Assembly: GCA_015680685.1 (NCBI GenBank) | Contig: MNCI01000266.1 | Location: 333,439-383,418 of the forward strand | From: Gnetum montanum | Lineage: Eukaryota > Streptophyta > Gnetopsida > Gnetales > Gnetaceae | Length of the DNA: 49,980 nt | Direction of reading: 5' to 3' | In this document: piece by piece, positions 44,253-49,980 of the stretch | Position numbering within the stretch: the stretch's first letter is position 1 | How the letters are laid out: each line of letters starts with the position of its first letter | Translations under genes and position numbers: made by a program | The notes under the pieces: generated by a model | What the model was told of the DNA's origin: nothing | Seen by the model: only the letters and a program-made list of their open reading frames with translations | Databases searched by the model: none

Positions 44253-45032
44253 CTCTTATTCTTTCCTATGTATGTTTCAATCTTTTGGGTACTAGAGATA
44301 TCTCTTAGAATTCCATAAGATGTCTTAGTTGAGCTTGCAAGTGATTGGGATGTCTTACTATTTAGACTAATGTCTTAGGTGAGACGTCTCACTAAAACCT
44401 AAGACATTTCAAATGAGATGTCTCAACTATGCATGAGACGTTTTAGGCAAGACGTATTGCAAGTGGATGAGATTTTTGGGCTTTCAAGAGAGGAATATTG
44501 TAAAAATANCATCTAAAAAATATCAAGTTAAATTGAGGAAAGGATTCTAGGATTTTTATCTTCTATTTTAACATAAATATTAATGTATTCATCATTATTT
44601 GTACTATGAGTGAGATAAAAAGAACTTAAGAGTGAAGAGATGAGTAAGAGAGTGTGGGTGAGCATATTAAGTGAGTGCAATTGGTGAGTATAGCTTCAAG
44701 ATTAGCTTGTGGTGTATTGGTATTTATCTTCTATTCTTTTGTATGTCACTTATGAGTTGAAGATCTCAATTATGGTTGTAAAAGAAATTTTCTATTGGTT
44801 GTGTCTTGCATTGAGAACATCCATTTTATCCTTGTAGAACCTCACACTTTGCAACATCATTTGAGTGTGATAGGTTTTGGATGTTTGTGGATTTTGTGAA
44901 CCTTGTTTTTAATCTCTTAATTAAAATATTTAAAGATATGTATTTTTTTTCTAGCAAATAAGTTTTATCTTTGCATAATATCTAGATTTAGTATTCGAAG
45001 ATGATTTAATTTTGGAGTGAACCTACTCTACA
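44253..45032 (+). repeat. Element E right LTR
   Basis: Aligns with 28430-29290 and 33529-33607. It ends AACCTACTCTACA at 45032. The first 20-35 bases of the LTR are either missing or are represented by TGTGGCTCC from 44237. One undetermined base (n) is at 44509. Confidence 0.8.
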
Positions 45033-46823
45033 TAATGTAGCCTTCATTAGGAGCACCAACATTATTAAGATTGGTTTTGGTTTATGCAATTATTTAAAGT
45101 ATTTTACATGTTTATGCATTATGTTGGATTTATTTTAAGTATTTATTAATTATTTTCATTATGCTACCATGTATTTTGTAGCTTAGGTATTGTTTATACA
45201 TTATTTTGTAAGTTCTACTAATGTTTTCTTTGTAGCAAGAAACTTCTTGTCTTCCTCAATGCAAGAAGACTTGTATGCAGGGATAGGCATTAGCATTAGT
45301 AGATTTGATAGCACAAAGATGTGATCAAGAGACATAATAGGAGCATTTCCATAGGGAGTTGATCAAGCATCTCTAGCATGAGTAGAGGGAGGTGAAGTTC
45401 TCTATGGTGGTATTGAAGTCATCTAGGAACTTCAAGCCTCTTATGGAGCTCATCAACTCAACAGTTACTACATTCCTAATGCTTCACAATCTTGATTTTT
45501 TATTGATGAGAGATATTCCATTCTATGAGTAGAAGAAACATTAGTTTTATTTAATGTTTTAGAGAATCTTATCTACATCTTGAACCTTCAAGGTTGATGG
45601 AAGGTCCTATGCCATCAGTAAGGCTCTTGTTAATTAGGTTCTTGACATATAGGTTGGAGCAAATTGACAACACTTTATGATACCATTTTTGGAGAGGAAG
45701 ACTCAGTTGACTAAGCTTTTTCCTGAAGTTATGATGGATGAGATAAGGTGATCCTACAAGAACCTTTCTTTGAAGAGGAAGGTTCTTGCTAGGTTAGTGA
45801 TGATAAATGTCTTGGGTAGTTCTTAGTTCACACATATCATGTCATTTGGCATGCTAGTTATGGGTGACTTTGAGGATCCTTGTACCTTCAACTATCCATT
45901 CATCATTCTATCTTGGATGAAGTTGGTTTTCTAAGATGCCAATTGGATCCCTTTTCCATTAGTGATCTCCACATTGTATTTTCACTTCTAGATTTAGCCA
46001 CTAGCCTTACACATTAAGGAGATTATTATATGGGGTAAGGACTAGTTTCCAAATCTAGGTGCATTTTTTATACTCAGAAGCTGCCCCAAACATGATATGA
46101 GGAGGTTGGGTGGATTCCTAACTTGTGTGTCCTTGGTGACAAGGGCAAGGCTACTTGGAAGGACTATTATGTGGAGAAGTAGTAGCAATAGTCCCAATAA
46201 CATGGTGTAGCAGGTGGTGATTAGGCTTTGGTATGAGCTAAAGCATAGATCATGACCTGTTTGGATGCATTTCAGGCCAATCTCCTTACACATTGTAATG
46301 AAATGGAGACTTGTTTGCATGGCTAATGTGATTGGTTAGAGAAAAGGTGGTATCAACTAGCCTCCAATGTAAAGATCCTTAGTTATCACATTTTCTCCCA
46401 ACTAAGGAAGTTGTGGTACTCTTTTAGCCTTTTGGAGGTTGGAAAATAAGTGAACTAAGAATTCATATAGATGGGCTTACTATCACTGATAGTGAGCAAT
46501 ATCAACCATCTGGCCCTATGGAATTTATGGATGATGAAGTTATGGAGGAGGATTTTATGAGCGAGAAGCTTGGAGAAGGTGCTTCTAAACCTTACTGTTT
46601 ATTAGAGGCTCTTGTAACCCCTCCAGGATATGTCTTAGCTCCTCCATCCTGGGCATGTTATTTTTTATTCCTCTATCCCTTATCATCTTTTTATATACTA
46701 ATGAGCTATTATGATACATGTGTGTTGATATTATGCTATGTCTCATTTATTGTTTTGTTCATAAATTCATGTGCATTCTTCCACTCTCTTTTATTGGGAT
46801 GATAAATAGTTACTTGGGGATTA
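45033..46823 (+). other. Element D 3' region resumed, with purine tract
   Basis: Continues D after element E. The last bases before the 3' LTR are ACTTGGGGATTA (about 46812-46823), a plausible polypurine tract. It holds the extra ORF listed separately and an open frame at 46518-46802 with a hydrophobic end that I do not recognise. Confidence 0.55.
45480..46450 (+). pseudogene. Element D: additional ORF between integrase and 3' LTR, function unknown
   Basis: A plus-strand frame with scattered TAG/TAA stops that otherwise keeps protein-like composition over about 300 codons: YAISKALVN, then HFMIPFLERKTQLTKLF, MMDEIR, LKRKVLARLVMINVLG, THIMSFGMLVMGDFEDP and FNYPFIIL. Athila/Tat elements often carry an extra, env-like or unknown ORF here. 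I see no clear signal peptide or transmembrane segment, so env is not supported. It could also be captured host sequence. Confidence 0.45.
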
Positions 46824-47332
46824 TGTTAGGATATGAATTAATGCTTCTTTTGACTTGGTTCTTTAACTATTTTGATTAGGACAAGTAGTTGTGACCTTAT
46901 TTGATACACAGCTAGTCGCAACTCATAGTCATAGGCTAGGAGTTGGACCTTTAATAATGAGAATAATCTTTAAACTCCAAAAGAAAGAGTGTCCATCCTA
47001 TGATAGTCGAAAGTGAAGTTCAGAAGGAGGAAGAAAGATGAAATAAGTAAAATTAGTTGGAAATAGATATGGGGTAGCACATGAAATTTGAATTCAAGTT
47101 TGGTGATGAACTACAAGCTCATGCAACCTACATCAACTCATAGCTCATAGAATTTCCACTAGTTGTAGCTTGCAGTCAATCACAATTTATTTCTTAGTAG
47201 AAATTAGAAGTTCATCAATGCAAGTCCCTATGACTTGTACATCTATCATGACCCATGGTAATTCCCTAAGAATAATTGATTATTTGACCATTATAATTTA
47301 ATTATTCAACTATTGGAAATGGATCACTAAGA
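46824..47332 (+). repeat. Element D 3' LTR, truncated
   Basis: Aligns with 17800-18305 (TGTTAGGATATGAATTAATGC here). Homology stops at CACTAAGA (47332), where copia-like sequence begins, so the last 460 bp or so of the LTR are missing. Confidence 0.8.
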
Positions 47333-47339
47333 CATTTTT

Positions 47340-48290
47340 TCCTTACATGAAATTCTTTCACTTAATATTGGGGCACCAGGTTCACCTACAAAAATGATCA
47401 TAGAAGACATAGCTATATGTTCATCATCTTTGATGGTTCTCAAGATTTAGGCCTATGATTAAGGATGATTAAAGGAATCTTTGAACATAATCATTATACT
47501 TAAAATATATTTCAAATTCATCCATGGTTTTGAAAATTTTACCAAATTACAAATCAAAGAATATGAAACAAAGAAGAACAATAATAAGGCTCTCATGATG
47601 CTATTGGCTAGTGTCTTACAAGGTATTTCTAGTAGATGTAATCTTCATACTATTGCCAAATAATTATGGAATAATTTCTAATTATAATACAAGGAAGGCT
47701 TGGAAAATCAATAATTATAGTAACTAATCTACAAATAAACATTTGATACCCTAGAAATTGGAACAAATGAAAATGTTGAAGAATTTTATATTATAATGTA
47801 TGATAGCTTAGGAAAAATAAATGAATATAAATGTGAATATGTCAATAGGAAAAAGATTCAAAAACCTGCTCAAGGTCTCTATATAGATCCAAGATTTGAA
47901 ACATTATAGATAACATTACTCTTTGAAAGGGCTTCAACATGCTTAGTATCAATGAAATAATTGAACAAGTCAAAATCCTATAAATTATAAAGAATAATAA
48001 ATAATCTACTGGATATGATTAAGCTCATATAAATAACCAAATAAGAAGAGGTAGGGAAGAAATATTTAGAGGAAACGTAAGATTCAATTATGAAAATAGA
48101 GATAAAGAAACAGACTCAAATGAAAATGGTGGTCAAAATACAAGAGGAAGAGGAAGAGGTAGATGGAATCAATTTGGAAAACAAAGATAATATCAAGACT
48201 TAGTAACATATTGCAACTTCCACAAAAGAAAAGGCCATACTATTGATCAATGTTAGAATAGAATTTATTTTAAAACAATACGTGGACAAA
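47340..48290 (+). pseudogene. Element G gag (copia type)
   Basis: A broken frame with a MMLLASVLQGISSRC-like helix, typical of the UBN2 gag of copia elements (the L-x-x-x-I/L-x-x-x-L stretch), then charged RGRGRGRW-like Arg/Gly text at about 48140-48170. A knuckle-like CNFHKRKGHTIDQC lies at about 48210-48255. The His and last Cys are kept, but the second Cys position is His. Stops throughout. Confidence 0.65.
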
Positions 48291-48298
48291 ATTTACAA

Positions 48299-48673
48299 AT
48301 GGAACAAGATACTTTCTCATCATCTCAAAAGAATATTCATGAAGAAGAGCTAGATAACTATGCAGCCTTGAATTTAATTAAAGAAATAAAGAAAAATTAT
48401 TTCATTGTATATAGTGGGTTCTCTAATCACATGACACCTTACAAATATTATCTTTTAAATTACAAGCCAAATAATAGTCTTGGCAACATCAAAATTAGAG
48501 ATAGAAAATACATAGTCATAGAAGGAATAGGAGATTATGTAGTTAAATTAAAAAATGGGCAAAAAGTCATCATTTCAAATGTGTATTGTGTTCCTAATAT
48601 TTTAAACTCTCTTATCTCTATTAGACAAGTCTCTACTGAAGGAAATAGTGTTAGTTTTAAAAGTAATTTTTGA
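48299..48673 (+). pseudogene. Element G protease (copia type)
   Basis: Open for 124 codons. IVYSGFSNHMTPYK sits where copia proteases have L-D-S-G-A-S-N-H-M, so the catalytic Asp is Tyr. IEGIGDYVVKLKNGQ and NVYCVPNILNSLISIRQV follow and are standard copia blocks. It is well preserved apart from the lost Asp. It then runs into the pre-integrase region. Confidence 0.78.
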
Positions 48674-49361
48674 ATCATCAACAAATCCAATGGTGAAGAA
48701 ATTGTAAAAATTAAAACCTTAAATAACAAAATATATTTCCTTGAATGTGACTATGTCAATGAAAAACCATACATCATAAGCAACATAATACTTAAGAAAA
48801 GCATGTCCTTACAACATAAGCTAGTCAAATCCCAAGCAACGACAAATTAAAGGAAAAGAATAATGAGAATTTTAGCAAGTGCAAGCTTTGATATGAAAGG
48901 CTTGGTCATACCTCTTATCACAAAATTTAAAGAATGATCAAACAAAGAAAAAGCTATAGGAATAAAAATTTGAGATATTTCATAAGAAAAATTTGAGACT
49001 TGCGTAGAATAAAATAAAACTAGTTCTCCTTACAACTCTCACATAATAGAAAAAGAAAAATTATTTGATCTCCTACACATGAATTTTTTTGGGCCAATGC
49101 TCACTATTTTAATAGGATAGGAAAATTATTTCATGACCATAGTAGAAAACCACTTGAGATACACTTGGACTTATAATTTGAAGCAAAAGGATGAAGCCAT
49201 CAAAAACTTTGAAACTTTCCACAGATTAATTTAAAATTTCATGAATGTTCATATGAAGGTCATTAGAATAGAAAAAGTAGCTAAATTCATAAATAAAAAA
49301 TTTCATAAGTTTTATAAAGAAAATTGTGTCATTTATTAGATCAAATGTTGATATAGCTTGC
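48674..49361 (+). pseudogene. Element G pre-integrase zinc region and integrase start
   Basis: RLGHTSYHKI is the H-x-R-L-G-H block before copia integrase (two His). A Cys pair is not clear. The integrase core start reads LLHMNFFGPM, where the family has H-x-D-x-x-G-P, so the first catalytic Asp is Asn. YFMTIVENHLRYTWTYNLK follows. The sequence ends before the second catalytic residue, at the junction with C. Confidence 0.7.
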
Positions 49362-49557
49362 TGATGAGTGGTGAGATACCCCTACACTCAACCATACGAA
49401 TACGAGCGTTTCACGCACAATCCGGTTGAACTCCACAAACAGGCTAGTTTTGGTTTCTAGATAGTTACTCGATGATCATAGTTCCCTATCTTCCAACCTA
49501 GACTAGTATTTTCTTTATCATGTATGGTTGAGTATAGGGGTATCTCGCCACTCATCA
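49362..49557 (+). repeat. Element C: fold-back LTR segment (196 bp) with 36-bp inverted ends
   Basis: 49362-49397 and 49522-49557 are inverted copies with 34 of 36 matching (TGATGAGTGG...). The left 170 bp is colinear with element A's LTR (2641 to about 2810) read on the minus strand. The right end reads as an LTR 3' end on the plus strand (GCCACTCATCA), followed by a primer site. The join lies in the shared word TATGGTTGAG. This looks like an inverted rearrangement, or an LTR whose ends became palindromic. Confidence 0.7.
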
Positions 49558-49576
49558 TTGGCACCATTGTCGAGGA
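49558..49576 (+). other. Element C primer binding site (tRNA-Asp type)
   Basis: TTGGCACCATTGTCGAGGA directly after the LTR end. It matches TTGGCGCCGTTGCCGGGGA with four transitions. It is in plus orientation, opposite to elements A and B. Confidence 0.82.
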
Positions 49577-49707
49577 TGTGCTAGTTATCTAGATTAGTTA
49601 CATAATATAAGATCGTTGTAACAGAGTATTAACGATATATCTTTCAGGAAAAAATTATAATAAATAATAATAATAATTGCAATTAAATCACACATAAATT
49701 TACAACC

Positions 49708-49980
49708 ATGTCTCTCTCACAAGACTCTAACAACACAACAACCAGTAAGGTAATTCATTAGAGAACCAACAAATTATATAATGATGAAGATGAAGTTTGG
49801 AGTACCCAATCTAATGTAGGGATCTCCTAAGAGTATAAATGCAAACAACATTGTCCCAACTCACAACTACATAACTGTTGGCCACCGTTTGGGACACGAC
49901 CGCCAATGAGTGTCCTCGAAAAGGATTTAGGTGCCTGCTGGTCTCTGGCAACACCAAGGCCCAGATACCTCCAAATAACT
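49708..49980 (+). pseudogene. Element C: start of a gag-like frame, running off the window
   Basis: An ATG at 49708 lies 131 bp after the primer site, as in a gag leader. The frame (MSLSQDSNNTTTSKVIH, then a TAG) continues 91 codons to the window edge with two stops (TAG and TAA, each one transition from Gln). It includes the right inverted-repeat arm, read as RPPMSVLEKDLGACWSLATP. That the frame spans both is consistent with coding, but I recognise no gag domain in this N-terminal stretch. Confidence 0.45.
49872..49960 (+). repeat. Right arm of the window-spanning inverted repeat
   Basis: Reverse complement of 1-89 (83/89). It contains CACGACCGCCAATGAGTGTC and four CpG sites. It is 295 bp inside element C, after its primer site. 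The 20 bases to its right (49961-49980) cannot be compared, as the left arm starts at base 1. Confidence 0.85.

Larger units (their letters stand above)
28403..45032 (+). mobile_element. Element E: chromodomain-bearing Ty3/gypsy (chromovirus-like), interrupted by F and K
   Basis: Plus strand. The left LTR is 28403-29300 plus 33529-33607, and the right LTR is from about 44237/44253 to 45032. It has an iMet-type primer site, gag with an intact CCHC knuckle, protease, RT, RNase H, integrase lacking its zinc domain, and a chromodomain-like tail. The flanks CAATG (28397-28401) and TAATG (45033-45037) differ by one base and are a likely target duplication. F is inserted in the left LTR; virus-like element K lies against the right LTR. 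Many stops. Confidence 0.75.
17800..47332 (+). mobile_element. Element D: Athila/Tat-type Ty3/gypsy element expanded by nested insertions
   Basis: Plus strand. Order: 5' LTR 17800-18769, a weak primer site, gag, protease, truncated RT, integrase with a GPY/F-type tail, a long 3' region, an extra decayed ORF, a purine-rich tract and a 3' LTR (46824-47332, truncated by G). Element J (about 21350-22553) and element E (28403-45032 with F and K) lie inside. Removing E restores GTTGGGGACAATG joined to TAGCCTTC, a phrase typical of Athila/Tat 3' regions. The RT-RNase H gap is an internal deletion. Confidence 0.75.
47333..49361 (+). mobile_element. Element G: Ty1/copia fragment
   Basis: Plus-strand gag, protease and the beginning of integrase in Ty1/copia order (integrase before RT). 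No LTR, primer site, RT or RNase H. It starts abruptly against D's LTR and ends where element C begins at 49362. It is a doubly truncated fragment. Confidence 0.75.

Noticed and set aside
45480-46450. Envelope gene of D
   Set aside because: No signal peptide, cleavage site or transmembrane anchor seen. Only position suggests env, so it was listed as unknown.
49362-49557. A MITE with 36-bp terminal inverted repeats
   Set aside because: The ends are family LTR termini, a primer site follows directly, and the flanks show no target duplication.
1-49960. A giant terminal-inverted-repeat DNA transposon spanning the window
   Set aside because: No transposase, polymerase-B, packaging ATPase or tyrosine recombinase is visible, and no target duplication can be tested. 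The content is independently inserted retroelements.
1-49980. CRISPR arrays, rRNA or tRNA genes
   Set aside because: No regularly spaced identical repeats and no cloverleaf with box A/B. The only tRNA-like words are primer binding sites.

Overview
This window looks like intergenic DNA from a large, repeat-rich plant nuclear genome. A gymnosperm is plausible, but that is inference: there is no species-specific marker. I find no intact host gene, rRNA, tRNA or CRISPR. Nearly all of it is LTR retrotransposon sequence in nested layers, plus one endogenous plant pararetrovirus. The DNA is AT-rich and CpG-poor, stop codons are mostly C-to-T or G-to-A changes, and no polyprotein is intact. This fits old, methylated, deaminated repeats. 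Labels A to K are mine.

Region 1 (1-13453, minus strand). Element B is a Ty3/gypsy element of the Athila/Tat type. A relative of the same family, element A (2641-9762), is inserted in B's protease. A has two LTRs, a tRNA-Asp-type primer site and a perfect 5-bp target duplication GTAGG. It carries gag and protease only, so it is non-autonomous. An LTR-like block H (about 740-2125, plus strand) interrupts B.

Region 2 (about 13454-17799, plus strand). Element I is a decayed Ty3/gypsy element with an initiator-Met-type primer site, gag, protease, RT and the start of RNase H. It stops where element D begins.

Region 3 (17800-47332, plus strand). D is an Athila/Tat-type element stretched by insertions. 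It has a 5' LTR, gag with an internal 280-bp duplication, protease, a truncated RT, integrase, a long 3' region with an extra decayed ORF, and a truncated 3' LTR. Minus-strand element J (LTR 22069-22553) sits between the two gag copies. A chromodomain-bearing Ty3/gypsy element, E (28403-45032), is inserted in D's 3' region. Inside E's left LTR is F (29301-33523), a three-LTR, two-internal-domain array with target duplication TGTAG. Beside E's right LTR lies K (about 38200-44252, minus strand), an endogenous caulimovirus-like copy with movement, coat, protease, RT and RNase H regions, a promoter-like stretch, and a primer-site-like end exactly at the junction.

Region 4 (47333-49980, plus strand). 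G is a Ty1/copia fragment (gag, protease, integrase start). It is followed by C, a 196-bp fold-back LTR with 36-bp inverted ends, a tRNA-Asp-type primer site and a gag-like frame running to the window edge.

The two window edges carry an 89-bp inverted repeat (1-89 and 49872-49960, 83 of 89 matching). It keeps its CpGs and is better conserved than most repeats here. The right arm lies in the gag-like frame of C. Inferred order: A after B; D before E and J; E before F and K.
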